Below are positions 32,504-43,121 of a DNA stretch of 64,000 nucleotides, one piece after another. Position numbers and translations under genes: made by a program. The notes beneath the pieces are model-generated. The model did no database searches. It was not told where the DNA came from and saw only the letters and a program-made list of their open reading frames with translations. The stretch is taken from assembly GCA_014155875.1 (NCBI GenBank), contig JACEFZ010006323.1:445001-509000 (forward strand). Reading direction: 5' to 3'. Position 1 is the stretch's first letter. The number at the start of each line of letters is the position of its first letter. Origin of the DNA: Cepaea nemoralis (lineage: Eukaryota > Mollusca > Gastropoda > Stylommatophora > Helicidae).

Positions 32504-32936
32504 TTGCTTTCTGGTCTTTTTGCTTTTATACAATGTATTCTAAAATGTAACTGGACACTTTCTAATCAAGCTGAACGGTGCATAAATATTTTTGAATATA
32601 CATGTTATAAATGGGTTCTAAGAATATCTAGGGTAAGGAAAAGAACAAATGCATCCATACTTCAAGAACTGAATATTGAAAAAGGTTGGCTATTAAAGAT
32701 GATAAAACAAAGACAATTGAAATATTTTGGTCACTTGAAACGTCACGAAAGTTTGGAGAGAACAATAATGGAGAGGTATATGCCTGGGAAGAGAGGAAGA
32801 GGAAGACCAAAGAGAAGATGTGTGCGGAATGTGGCGGATGATCTCCAGATGGGTGTATTGGACACGGGGCATCTTGCTTATGATCGAGAGGGTTTCCGGA
32901 AGATTGTTATGGGAGCGAGGTACTGAATGAATTAAT
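32504..32936 (+). pseudogene. RTE-3 C-terminal domain, open frame
   Basis: 140 residues open: TLSNQAERCINIFEYTCYKW, VLRISRVRKRTNASILQELN, IKQRQLKYFGHLKRHESLER, GKRGRGRPKRRCVRNVADDL, EGFRKIVMGARY. This is the post-RT C-terminal domain of RTE-type LINE proteins, including the conserved basic GRGRPxRRC/W motif. The RT core is missing and nothing precedes it, so it is a 5'-truncated copy. The ATG is incidental. Confidence 0.8.
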
Positions 32937-33001
32937 CTTCTTTTTCTTTGCGTTCATCTGGAGTGTTTTTTCAGATGTGATTGCGGTGTGTCTCGTTATG
33001 C

Positions 33002-33930
33002 ACCCTTGGGCCGAAACCCTTAGGCCATCACATCCGACTTTTAGCGTGCATTTTTGACAGGTTAGCATTCCTGTGGGACTCTCACTTTTGTGGTGCCGTC
33101 CACATCCCAGTTTGTCAAGTTGGAACGGTCGAATGCTTCACGATCAGCCCTCAAAGGAAGGCAGGGACAGTCCATGGCATTTTCCGCCATCAAGGGTGGC
33201 TTCCATAGTCGTAGGGCCGACACATATCGCCCTGGTGCTGGGCTCACCGAGGGAATCGTCACGTCCTGCACATGGCTCCTTTAATTCCTCACTTCGATAT
33301 ATTGGGCATATCGTTCACCACGAGCCTTTCCCGCACTGACCAGACCGGTCTGCAGACGGTATCCACTCAGCGAGTTTTCGATTCGGACATGTGCTTGTCG
33401 ATGTGCCCGTCAGAGCTGTTCCGGGCACAACGAACATTCGGAAACTAGCTAGTCAGAGCTTTTCCGGACACGAGCTATTCGGAAAACTAGTTAGTCAGAG
33501 CTGTTCCTAGCACGAAAGACATTTCACTCGGACGTTTTTTGCGTTGTGCCTGATTTATTTGCACCCGTAGGCCAGCACATCCGACTTCAGCAGGCATTTT
33601 TACGGGTTTGCCTTCCCGGGGTTTCGAGAGACGTTAGACTGTTAGTGCTGTGGTGTCGCCCACATCTCAGCTGGTCAAGGTAGAACGGTCAACGACATCA
33701 CGGTCAACCCTCAAGGGAAGGCAGGGGCAGACCATGGGCATTCCCCCGCTATCCAAGGAGGCTTCCATAATTGCAGAGCCGGCACATATTGCTCTGAGAC
33801 TGGGCTCACCCGAGGAGTTGCCACGTCCTGCTCATGGCTGCTTTAATTCCTCACTTCCATGTGTTGGGCATTTCGCTTGCCACTGGTCGCTCAAGCACAC
33901 ACCAGGAACGGTCAGTCTGCGGGCGACATC
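33002..33930 (+). repeat. Unidentified segment, two direct copies about 560 bp apart
   Basis: 33002-33370 and 33545-33930 match at many words: GGTGCCGTCCACATCCCAG / GGTGTCGCCCACATCTCAG, CCCTCAAAGGAAGGCAGGG / CCCTCAAGGGAAGGCAGGG, CATGGCTCCTTTAATTCC / CATGGCTGCTTTAATTCC. The spacer has CAGAGCTGTTCC repeats. GC-richer than its surroundings. No coding function or RNA gene recognised. Confidence 0.75.
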
Positions 33931-34775
33931 CACTAGGTAAGCTTTCGCTTTGGACTTCGGACCACGCAATGGATTCGCTAGCCGTGCGTTCCATTTCGTG
34001 TTATTGAGACGTTTTTCCACCTTTGTCTACACTCTCTATGAGTTAGATACAGACAGTTTTCGTAACCATTTCATTCGACTGGGCACTTCTTCTACCTTTT
34101 AATACTCGCTCACAAGGTAGGTTACATGTGCTGCCGGCTCAGCACCTTACCTCCGTGCATCAGTGAGCGAGAAACGGCCAGGCCCTCTCATCCGGGGATC
34201 CCTCATATCCCTCAGCTGAGAGCCTTCGGACAAGTATCTGAACTGGACATGTAGCGTGCTCAGAATCTCACCTCCATTTTTCTGTAGGTGGGAATCGGGC
34301 CGGCTCTCACATCCGAGAGTTTATGGCTTAGAGGCGTTCAGCCACAACCCTCGACAGAGAGCCTTAGAGTATGTGTCCAGACCAAGAATTTGCGGCATCG
34401 TGCGCCTGATTTGATCTTTTGACTGCTATCCTCAGTCTACCTGCAGAGCAGCAGGTTGTGTCTCTCTTGGTCTGGTCCCTAACCCAAGGCTTGTCGGACA
34501 TGTTCTTAGGGTCACTGGGACACGCAAGCGCCCCCCCCCCCCACGCACTCCCCTACCGCGACAAGGTGGAGACACATCGGGGGGAGGGGGGATGAATGAA
34601 TGAATGAATGAATACTTTAATAGATCTGTCACGGAGGGGATAGCGTGCCAAGGATTAACGTACCTAGATCAGTATGCCCAATAGATCTCCAAATCAGCAG
34701 GCCAGTACTGTTGGGTCAGATCGGAGCACTAATAACAAACTATGAAATTGTGTAGGAGACTACATGAGGTCAAAT
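33931..34775. other. Continuation of the GC-richer segment; (GAAT)n near the end
   Basis: 34105-34370 contains two loosely similar blocks of about 135 bp (GCACCTTACCTCC..CATCCGG and GAATCTCACCTCC..CATCCGA). C10 occurs near 34530 and (GAAT)n at 34591-34617. No gene. Confidence 0.4.
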
Positions 34776-34855
34776 TGTTTCGGGAGGTTTTCCGGAAGAT
34801 TGTTATGGGAGCGAGGTTCTGCAAAGGACATGCTACTGAATGAATGGATGAATAC
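34776..34855 (+). mobile_element. RTE-3 3' terminus
   Basis: GGTTTTCCGGAAGATTGTTA and TGGGAGCGAGGTTCTGC equal the end of the 32.5 kb copy. It is followed by ACTGAATGAATGGATGAA. Confidence 0.75.
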
Positions 34856-34968
34856 AAAATGCACCGAATACGTAAGTCATCAAGAGTACATTAAACAAAG
34901 CAGAATATAACATACACCCAGCTGCTTACAGTGTACATAAAACATAGTTAAGTTCGTTGAATATCCTT

Positions 34969-35145
34969 TACAGGACATCGCAATCAACCCCAACATTTGT
35001 TATGCTGTTTGTGGTTTCTTGAAAAGTTTACGTTCAGTAGTTTGCCATTACTTTCTGAACGACCGGCACCTATACTGCCAAATTGCCAGCACCTGTGTTT
35101 CGAAAGCGGTATGCGTGATTACAAATTGCGTCCATTAACTCCTTC
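34969..35145 (-). mobile_element. SINE-C
   Basis: AATATCCTTTACAGGACATC (element 3' end on minus), TTTACGTTCAGTAGTTTGCC, then the head with GTGTTTCGAAAGCGG (B-box like) up to about 35145. Confidence 0.75.
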
Positions 35146-35277
35146 TCCACGGAACACATAAAACAGCAGAGTACAAAATACACCGATTACATGAGTCATG
35201 TAGAGAGTATAAAATAGCAAAATGCAAAACACACCGAATATATTAGCTATATAGAGTTTAAGTATAAAATGTTTTGC

Positions 35278-35503
35278 ATATCCTTTACAGGACATAGCTG
35301 TCAACATCATCTTTCAGCTGATTGTTGATTTCCTGGCAATATTACGCTCAGTAGTTTGCCATTGCTTTCTGAGCGACCGGTTCCATACTCTCATAAGTCA
35401 CTGGCGTGACTCGAACCGCTTCCAATTCTCGTGCGCTCACGTCAACCATGAGAGTATTCGGGGTTACGGAGAAAGCTGCTAAACACCTCGGCCAGGGAGA
35501 CCG
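35278..35503 (-). mobile_element. SINE-C, full length with tRNA-like head
   Basis: On minus: CCCTGGCCGAGGTGTTTAGC (A box), GCGGTTCGAGTCACGCC (B box), CAGAAAGCAATGGCAAACTA (core), AGCTGAAAGATGATGTTGAC, and the 3' end GTCCTGTAAAGGATATG. Reference copy for the family. Confidence 0.85.
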
Positions 35504-35639
35504 GCAAGTATAAAATAGCAGAATGCAAAACGCACCGATTACGTGAGACATCAAGTAGTTCAAAAAGCACATAAAACACCGCAGAATAAAACAGCATTTA
35601 AGTGCACGCTAGCCAGTGTAACAATAAAACCAGTTGCTA

Positions 35640-35870
35640 TACAGAAGAGTTCTGACGATCAAGGATCATCAATTATTCAGCTGTGACATAGGTTTCGGGA
35701 GCTGCTGTCCAACTTGTCACTCTGATGTGGCACTTGTCATGACAGGAACGTGAGGGCGGCGATGTTTGGTTTGCTTGTGAAAGATCATCTTCGTTGTCCT
35801 GGGGTGTTTCTCAAAGTGCTCCAGTCCTCCTCATCCGTATCAGCATGTGCCATGCCGATGTTGACGTCTG
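35640..35870 (-). repeat. Rep-M copy 1
   Basis: ATCAAGGATCATCAATTATT, TGTCATGACAGGAACG and GTGAAAGATCATCTTCGTTG match 36490-36715, which is continuous with an RTE-1 fragment on minus. This is therefore likely a 3' piece of the same element. Confidence 0.6.
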
Positions 35871-36204
35871 TAACTTTGGGGTTTGTTAACGGCAGTTTCG
35901 CAATTCCCCGACATGGCAAGTAGGGGGTTCGAAATCTTCCGCGGAATATATTTCGATGCCATGAGACGACAGGAAGCAGTGGCAGATTATTTACTTACAG
36001 TTGCATGGTACATCACAGTTAGTTAATACATGCCAAGGTTGACAGAAATGTCCTGTAAAGGACACACAACTAATGTTACCATGTGGATAGGCTGCCATAG
36101 CCCGCCATCTAACACGATCACCGGTCTGGGGTCCTGTCTGTAGTCTTGGGCCAATGAAGACAAGTGGCCAGCACTTTCACGCGTATCTCCTTGTCTTAGG
36201 GAGT
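35871..36204. other. No gene; one tRNA-like word
   Basis: GTAGGGGGTTCGAAATCTTC near 35925 is B-box like, without a convincing A box. Confidence 0.35.
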
Positions 36205-36420
36205 CTCCATGGTCAATTGGTTACGCTGCCTGACTCGCGTTGCTAATGTTCTGGGTTCTATACCGGACTACTTCATTCGGTTCACGAGTCCAATATTTTC
36301 GGAGACTCCTGAGGGCCGTCGCTGGAGCCAAGGAGTTCTTGATTTTTGTGATGCTTTCGGCAGGCGGCCCTGCGGAAAGAGGCAGAGCCATGTGGGATAA
36401 AACCCGGTGCAATTAAATCT
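36205..36420 (+). mobile_element. SINE-D
   Basis: CATGGTCAATTGGTTACGCT (A-box like), TTCTGGGTTCTATACCGG (B-box like), GGTTCACGAGTCCAATATTT, AGGGCCGTCGCTGGAG, and the end GCCATGTGGGATAAAACC. Confidence 0.85.
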
Positions 36421-36489
36421 TTTAAACCGTTTTAAACTGTTGCCTGTTAAATCTTTTTAAACTCCTTGTCTTAAACCATGAACCAGATT

Positions 36490-36900
36490 ATATACAGAAC
36501 AGCTTTAGTAATCAAGATTCATCAATTATTGAATTGTGACAAAGGTTAACGGACGAGTTGACCAACTTGTTTCTCTCTACATGTTATGACAGGTATTGCT
36601 AGGGCTGGTGATGTTTGCTTTTTGTGAAAGATCATCTTCGTTGTACTCGGATATTTCTTAAAGTGCTCGTCGCTTTCTCCTCATTATCATCATGCATTAC
36701 GTCGATGGATAGCCGTGGTGTGTTATCTCAGAAGATCATCAGTCTTGTATCACGTCTGTGCTCTTGTCCAGATATGGCAAAGGCATCCAAGAGTTTATCT
36801 CTGTCTTCTCCGTACACTTTTCCATTAATTTGGCCAGTTGTAACTACGCTGTATTTTGTCTCATAACGTGCCCAAAAAAATCTTGACTGTCTGGCTTTAG
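36490..36900 (-). pseudogene. RTE-1-like C-terminal fragment with Rep-M end
   Basis: On minus: [17 protein letters not shown] (another frame), [20 protein letters not shown] and DAFAI, aligned with QSKFFGHVMRR..TTGKIEG..YLDGLA of RTE-1. Frames shift at least twice. The downstream part is Rep-M. Confidence 0.6.
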
Positions 36901-36902
36901 AT

Positions 36903-37014
<112 letters not shown>

Positions 37015-37202
37015 CATGACATGAAGTGAAGAAATATACGTGAACAGTTTACAAGATGCATCACAGTGTAAACACTTCAGAAAACAGTTAACGGAGAATC
37101 TCAACAAAACACAGCCGCTCCATAGCTGGTATTCTCATGTAGTGTTTCAGGAGCACACTCGCTGAAAGTTTAATTGTATGGGCATAATTTACAAACTTGC
37201 CA

Positions 37203-37431
37203 GCTCTGTGGTGAATGGGTTACGAACGCAATTCATAATCCCGCATACTGCGTTCGAAACAAAGCTGCGGGTGATTTGGAAGCAGACCGCCTTGCGTTGG
37301 TTTTAATACAATGGTATGAGTTCTGATCGTTCAGAAAGCAAAGGTAAACTACTGAACGTAAACTTCCAAGAAACCACAAAAAAAAACCCAAAATAAAAAT
37401 TTGGGTTGGTTGTGACGTCCTGTAACGGATA
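37203..37431 (+). mobile_element. SINE-C
   Basis: CTCTGTGGTGAATGGGTTAC (A-box region), GCGTTCGAAACAAAGC (B-box region), AAAGCAAAGGTAAACTACTG (core), then TTGTGACGTCCTGTAACGGA at the 3' end, with an A9 run inside. Confidence 0.8.
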
Positions 37432-38233
37432 ATCAAGTAACTTTTTTTTAAATAAAACTGCACTGTTACTATTCCTAACTTCTCTATATGGGTCCCGGCA
37501 TCTCATTGACTGTTCGGGATTCCGGGCTATTGCGGCTAAAGAGGAGAGGCTCGGCCATCTTATCTGCTGTGATGAAGCTTGTTGAAGAATAAGAACTTTG
37601 CACGATAGGAAACTGTCAGAGAGAGAGGCGGAAATTCCCCGCGAAGATGGCGAACTGCACTCGTTACTCAGAGAGTTCACACAATTTGGAGAGAGAGAGA
37701 GCATTGCTAGCCTAAAGGAATGAAACAGTAACAATAACAATAATTGTGCAGTTGACTATGCGTCGTAGTACACTTATACTTCCATGGAGACATTTTCGTC
37801 AGTTGGAAAATATTACATGTGCCAGTCTCGGGGTTGTCTGTTGATACGTTGTTTTTTTTGTGTCCAGTGACCCATGACATTTCTATTTATTTCTCATTTC
37901 TGCTTCTTCTTTTCCTCCTGCTTCTACTTTTTCTTCTGCGTCCGCTTCTGCTGCTTCAGCTTCTTCTTCTTCTCTTGCATCCGATTGTGTGTGTGTTGTG
38001 TATTGGACTGAATTGTGTATGGACGTTTAGAGCAGAGACGTGGAATATGTTCTGCAAGTTCTAACCAATACCTGACAATGTATTTATGTTAGTTTGATGT
38101 TGTGTACGGCAATTTACATATTAATGCATAAGGACGAAGCAACAATAAAGAAGGCAGAGAACAATGAAAGTATGTAAACGGATGTATAGCTATAAACAAA
38201 GCACATAACGATGTGTATTTATCACCTAAACAC
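37432..38233. other. No gene recognised
   Basis: A 145-codon minus frame (37303-37740) runs through SINE-C and is not credible. 37900-37975 is CT-rich. Confidence 0.4.
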
Positions 38234-39005
38234 AAAAGGTGTAAAGTTATTCATATAGCACATATTACCTAATGGTGTCAAGTGTTAAGTAAAGTAATTC
38301 CCATGGCAGATGTTTCATTTTGGTGTCAAGTGGTAATGCCATTTGGGTTTCGAGTGTTAAGTAAGTAAAGTTATTCCCATAGCAGTTATTGCTATTTTTG
38401 GTGTCAATTGTTAAGTAAGTAAAGTTATTCCTATAGCAGATATTGCCATTTTTGGTGTCAAGTGTTAAGTAAAGTTATTCCCATAGCAGATATTGCCATT
38501 TTTGGTGTCAAGTGTTAAGTAAGTAAAGTTATTCCCATAGCAGATATTGCCATTTTTGGTGTCAAGTGTTAAGTAAGTAAAGTTATTCCCATAGCAGATA
38601 TTGCCATTTGGGTGTCAAGTGTTAAGTAAAGTTATTCCCATAGCAGATATTGCCATTTTTGGTGTCAAGTGTTAAGTAAAGTTATTCCCATAGCAGATAT
38701 TGCCATTTTTGGTGTCAAGTGTTAAGTAAGTAAAGTTATTCCCATAGCATATATTGCCATTTTTGGTGTCAAGTGTTAAGTAAGTAAAGTTATTCCCATA
38801 GCAGATATTGCCATTTTTGGTGTCAAGTGTTAAGTAAAGTTATTCCCATAGCAGATATTGCCATTTTTGGTGTCAAGTGTTAAGTAAGTAAAGTTATTCC
38901 CATAGCAGATATTGCCATTTTTGGTGTCAAGTGTTAAGTAAGTAAAGTTATTCCCATAGCAGATATTGCCATTTGGGTGTCAAGTGTTACGTAAGTAAAG
39001 TAAAC
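38234..39005. repeat. Minisatellite with 50- and 54-bp units
   Basis: Unit words GTAAAGTTATTCCCATAGCA, GATATTGCCATTTTTGG and TGTCAAGTGTTAA. Long units carry one extra GTAA. About 15 units. The first three are diverged, as often seen at array edges. Confidence 0.95.
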
Positions 39006-39027
39006 CATCCCTTTACACATCATAAAG

Positions 39028-39148
39028 CGCAATTTATATATTGTGCTAGACCTATATTTGTATAGAAAAAATCGACACTGAATGTGTGATATAGTCAGTA
39101 TCACACCGGCTGCTTTTACTTCCCAAGATATTTCTAGCCACCCATATC
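39028..39148 (-). mobile_element. SINE-H body fragment
   Basis: On minus: GGTGGCTAGAAATATCTTGG, GAAGTAAAAGCAGCCGG and TGTGATACTGAC, ending at AATATAGGTCTAGCAC. SINE-N adjoins it, probably inserted at this point. Confidence 0.55.
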
Positions 39149-39149
39149 G

Positions 39150-39620
39150 CTTGCTTGTTTGCCTGCTTGCTTGCGTTCGCTGGCTGTGAACTCCAGCATG
39201 AAGTCCTGTATGTCGGATGAAGACATCCTGTTGTCCAACATCAGTGTGATGTCATACCGGACTGAGGTTTGCGTGAGTATCCGTTGTCCCATGTCTGGCT
39301 TATTGGTATGCAGAATTGTGGTTCCTCGCCGTGCAGGCAGATACTCTCCGACTTCGAAAGAATCAGCGATTCTACTACGTTAGCCAGGACCCCGAATGGA
39401 CCTGTTGCCCAAGACGCACGACTAGGACGCGTCAATAGGTCTTGGCCAGTATAAAACCTGGCCCTGGTGTCTTGAAAACACCTCTGCGTCCCGCCACCCA
39501 TGTTAAATTGGGTAGAACTGGAAGCCCTAGTTAACTTTAACAATTCAAATCCACCCCGATGCAGATCGAACGCTTTCCCACCCAGCCGGCAGGTGAACAT
39601 CAAAGTCACTACTTTACTGC
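39150..39620 (-). mobile_element. SINE-N, long copy with (GCAA)n tail
   Basis: On minus: possible head GGAAAGCGTTCGATCTGCAT, then CGAAGTCGGAGAGTATCTGC, AATAAGCCAGACATGGGACA, GTTGGACAACAGGATG and a CAAGCAAGCAGGCAAACAAG tail. It matches the 53.5 kb copy over about 190 bp. A frame through the shared part reads CLHGEEPQFCIPISQTWDNG. No known domain recognised. Confidence 0.65.
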
Positions 39621-39884
39621 AGATCAAAATTTAATCGTCCGTTTTTGGTGTTGCATTAAGCCTTCACATATTCAAGATCCCTGTGTAATGCCTTAGGGTT
39701 AGCAGTCATCTCTCTCGTCGCTTTTCATCCACAAACCTTTAGAAATGGAATTAGTAGAACCGCAGTAAAGCTTTCAAAATACAAAGAATGAAACACCAAA
39801 CACACAAGAAACAGATCGTCAGCTGCACAAGAACATGACCAAAAGTAGCAACATGGACGTTGTGGCCTAGGACTCTACAGTGAT

Positions 39885-40330
39885 TCAAGGTGATTTCAAC
39901 AATTCCCATGAAATTCTTCAAAGTGATCCAATGTGATTCATGCAATTCCTATGAAATTCTTCAAAGTAATCCTAGGTGATGCATACAATTCCCATGAAAT
40001 TCATCAGTGATTCATGGTGATTCATACAATTCCCGTGAAATTCTTCAAAGTGATCCTAGGTGATTCATACTATTCCCATGAAATTCTTCAAATGATCCAA
40101 GGTGATTTTCACAATTCCCATGAAATTCTTCAAAGTGATTCAAAGTGATTCAAGCAAATCCTATGAAATTTTTCAAAGTGATTCAAAGTGATTCTTACAA
40201 TATCCAAGGTGATTCATACAATTCCTATGAATTTATTCAAAGTAATCCAATGTGATTCACACAATTCCCATGAAATTCTTCATAATGATCCAAAGTTATA
40301 CATACAATTCCCATGATATTTTTCAAAGGT
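39885..40330. repeat. Minisatellite, unit about 43 bp
   Basis: About ten units containing AAGGTGATTCATACAATTCC, CATGAAATTCTTCAAAGTGA and short internal TGATTC duplications. Unit length varies. Confidence 0.9.
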
Positions 40331-40354
40331 ACTTGTAATCATTGTTGAATAGAC

Positions 40355-40450
40355 CAGGTAAATGTCTTGGCCGACAAAAGCATCTTCCCACTGATGGGGA
40401 TTGAAGTCGGACCACTGTATTCACAGGTACGTGTACTAATCAATATACCA
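40355..40450 (-). mobile_element. tRNA-like SINE head, isolated
   Basis: On minus: GCCGTGGTATATTGATTAGT (A-box like) and GACTTCAATCCCC (B-box like) about 45 bp apart, as in a tRNA. No conserved acceptor stem pairing, so not a functional tRNA gene as far as I can see. Confidence 0.45.
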
Positions 40451-40479
40451 CGGCGACTCTTACAAGTTGTCGGAAATTG

Positions 40480-40925
40480 GTTTTTAGGACGTTGGAAGTT
40501 ACACAAAACAGACGTTGGAAGTTAAAAACAAAGCCTGAAAGTAAGAACAAAGGACGCTGACAGTAAATAAAATTACCCTGAAAGTAAATAAAAGGATGGT
40601 GAAAATAAATAAAACGATGCCGACAGCTTTTGTTTGTTTTCTTTTGTAAATGACATTGAAAGTTGAATAAAGCATGCTGATAGTAAAGTTTTACAGATAG
40701 ATGCTAAACTAAAAAGAAAACAAAAAGGACGATGAATGCAAAACAAAAGGATTAAAATGAGAAAAGAATTTGAAAAAAAAAGAAAGAAATGGTATTGGAA
40801 ATTTAAAAAGAGAACGTTGAAAATAAAAAAATAAAAATAAATAAAATAGAAAAAGAATCGCTGATGTAAAAAAAAAAATGAGTGCTGAAAGTAAAAAAAA
40901 AATAAATCGCTTAAAATAAGCAAAG
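40480..40925. repeat. A-rich degenerate tandem repeat
   Basis: Recurring GACGnTGAAAGTAAATAAA-like words (GGACGCTGACAGTAAATAAA, GGATGGTGAAAATAAATAAA). Phe-rich frames on minus are artefacts. Confidence 0.75.
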
Positions 40926-41339
40926 GGTCTCAAAACACAATGTGTGTATAATTAAGCCAAATAGGACAGCGCTGCCAGCCAGTGATAACAATACAGAGAT
41001 ACTTTATTATGCCTGTTGCCAGCTTGACAGAACTACGATACCACTGACGTGTTATCTTTGACAGCCATCGTGATGTAGGTAGGTAGTAGGTACGTTAGCC
41101 ACCTCAGTTATCATATTAATGTACTTAGGTGCACAAGCTGCCAGGGTTATCTTGGGACCGGTACACGAGCTAATAGTATTTACTTTTGGCCCCAGTGGGT
41201 TCCAAACGATGCAGTCCGAACGAGTGATCGGTGCTGAAGGAAGACGCTTAAACAAACGCCAAAACAAACGCCAAAACAATCATTTGTAAACACACAGGCC
41301 GCAAACAATAAGGTGACTGTAGTCTAAACAAAGACTCCT
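40926..41339. other. No gene recognised
   Basis: Nothing recognised apart from an ACAAACGCCAAAAC duplication at about 41252-41278. Confidence 0.4.
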
Positions 41340-41465
41340 TCGATAATATATTGCAAGATTTCGTGCCTGGCCTGCTTCGCTGTATTTTTTCGGATGTATA
41401 CTGAAGAGTTATATAACAAATGAAGTGTATAGATGAACAATACTTTAGCTGAAATACTGAGCGCT
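41340..41465 (+). mobile_element. Rep-G, uninterrupted copy
   Basis: GTGCCTGGCCTGCTTCGCTG, GATGTATACTGAAGAGTTAT, then ATAACAAATGAAG and AACAATACTTTAGCTGAAAT. It shows the empty TA site occupied by mariner in the 10 kb copy. Confidence 0.7.
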
Positions 41466-41994
41466 TAGTCACTGCTAATGTTCAAATGTGGAGTACGTCT
41501 CCTTGGAAGTCTACGATTTAACAGAAAGTCCTTCTAATTGCAATGCAACGGCCGGAATCGTTTAATGAATAATGTTTCCGTGTACCTGAGCAATTGGTTA
41601 TTGTTCGCATACAATATACGAAAAGGGATTGTTAATAAGCAAATGTTCCATGACTCCGGCGACTTATGATCTGTCTTCTGCACATGGATTCCTTTATTGC
41701 GACTTTACGATTACCACGAGGATAACACATGTCCCACACGTTAACAATATCAATGATTATGGGCGTAATGTATTCAGTCAAAATAGGCAGCAATACGGTC
41801 TGCTTCCAAATCGCCTGTAGCTGTGTTTCTGTGTTTCAGAAGATTCATCTATTCGCTGTATATGATACATATCTAAGCAGTATTCCCGCACCTGACGACT
41901 TGCTGCGAAATCCGACTGGCAATAAATTGTACAACCTACTGTTTGTGACCCTAGTGTTTAGTCTTCTTTCGTTCTGTCGCAAAACTGGCGGAAT
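41466..41994. other. No gene; small SINE-C scrap
   Basis: CGGTCTGCTTCCAAATCGCC with TGTAGCTGTGTTTC (about 41796-41830) matches the SINE-C head on minus. Otherwise nothing recognised. Confidence 0.45.
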
Positions 41995-42133
41995 ATGCAG
42001 TGTTTGAAAATATTCCCGGTCCAAGTTTTGTGTTCACCCTCTGTAAAGGTCATGCAACATAATAGGTAAATACAAAACTTGGACCGGCAATATTTTAATA
42101 CACTGCACAGTCTTCAAAAATACACACAGTAAC
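41995..42133. mobile_element. Foldback MITE, second copy, loop reversed
   Basis: TGCAGTGTTTGAAAATATTC and CCGGTCCAAGTTTTGTG are mirrored by ACAAAACTTGGACCGG and ACACTGCACAGTC. The central CACCCTCTGTAAAGGTCATG is the reverse complement of the loop at 18.7 kb. The outermost left arm is truncated. Confidence 0.8.
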
Positions 42134-42547
42134 ATTTTAGGCTGGGTCAGCCAAGCCATTAAAAAAAATCCACTTCGATGGAGATTCAAACATGACGACC
42201 AGTTTTTGGTTTTAATCAGTGACCTCCACTTTCAGTGCGTACCACATTCCCCATACTCGCCAGACCTATCCCCAACTGATTTCCACCTGTTTGAACAACA
42301 AAGAGTCATTGGGAGGAAAGACTATTTTTTCGGCCGGATGAAGTGGTACAGCAGGTGGTGCATGAGCGGTTACACACACGACCAAGAGCATTTATTTCTA
42401 CAGGAATCCATGCACTTTATCGGCGCTGGAGGACTTGCATTGAAAGCAGTGGTGACTACATCGAAAAATGATACATTTGTTTTTTTACATTTTCAGAATA
42501 TATTCACACCTACATAAAAAATAAGATTTTCATTTGAAGCCCCCTCA
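42134..42547 (+). pseudogene. Mariner transposase C-terminus
   Basis: The open part (42206-42517, 103 residues) reads CVPHSPYSPDLSPTDFHLFE, in which D20 corresponds to the third Asp of the D,D34D triad of mariner transposases (PYSPDLAPSDYHLF type). FLQESMHFIGAGGLALKAVV follows. The first two catalytic Asp and the DNA-binding domain are missing. The 3' inverted end TTTCATTTGAAGCCCCCTCA closes it. Same family as the 10.1 and 19.5 kb copies. It adjoins the MITE at its 5' side, so it is 5' truncated. Confidence 0.9.
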
Positions 42548-42558
42548 GATGTAAACAT

Positions 42559-42589
42559 GGAGGAATTCCCCACCGGTTGAGAACCACTG
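42559..42589. mobile_element. Right end of an hAT MITE
   Basis: GAATTCCCCACCGGTTGAGA and ACCACTG equal the right terminus of the 8.9 kb MITE. The rest is absent. Confidence 0.8.
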
Positions 42590-42734
42590 TCCTAGATTGT
42601 TCCACTTGAAGCTGTGTGGCTTTCTTGATCGCCGTATTCTTAACGTCAGAATAATTAGGTTAATGTGTGCAAGGTTGTGTATTAGGATATTTTATTTTCG
42701 CCTTCTGGTGCAGATAGATAGGCAGATATTAGAA

Positions 42735-43080
42735 TATAAGTGGCAGTAGCAGAAGTAGTTGTAGTAACAGTAGTAACAACAGCCGTAGACGTTGTAGAAA
42801 TAGTATCTGAAGTAGAAGAAGTATTAGATGAAGTAACAGCAGTAGTAGAAGTATTAGACGTAGTAACAGCAGTATTAGAAGTATTAGAAATGGTAACAGC
42901 AGGATGTAGCAAGAATATTAATGATAATGTGGAAATGTGAGCATAAGTGAAATTGCAATAGAAGTAGCTGTCGTTGCATTAGTATTTGTAGTTTCAATAG
43001 TAAAAGTAGCAGTTATATTATTATAATTACTAGTATAATAATTATTAATATTACTAGTAGTAGTAGTAGTAATAAGTAGC

Positions 43081-43121
<41 letters not shown>

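Larger units (their letters stand above)
34856..35620. repeat. Degenerate tandem array hosting two SINE-C copies
   Basis: Words AGCAGAATGCAAAACGCACC, GATTACGTGAGACATCAAG and ACATAAAACA recur at 34856-34968, 35146-35277 and 35504-35620. The blocks are separated by two minus-strand SINE-C elements. Confidence 0.65.

Noticed and set aside
33002..33930. LTR retrotransposon with paired LTRs
   Set aside because: The copies are only 560 bp apart with no coding interior, no clear TG/CA ends and no flanking duplication that I can see.
34310..34345. CTTAGAGGCGTTCAG, a word also present (reverse-complemented) near the 3' end of 28S rRNA
   Set aside because: Flanking bases do not keep rRNA similarity, and one shared 15-mer is expected by chance between a window this size and an rRNA.
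37303..37740. 145-codon minus ORF
   Set aside because: Runs through a SINE-C copy and has no recognisable content.
38234..39005. CRISPR-like regular repeats (also at 17.4, 23.8, 44.8 kb)
   Set aside because: These are head-to-tail minisatellites without unique spacers in a eukaryotic context.
40355..40450. Possible functional tRNA gene
   Set aside because: A- and B-box-like words exist but I cannot form a convincing acceptor stem. It fits a SINE head better. The same holds for the heads at 4.4, 9.8, 22.5, 35.5, 43.9, 48.5 and 60.8 kb.
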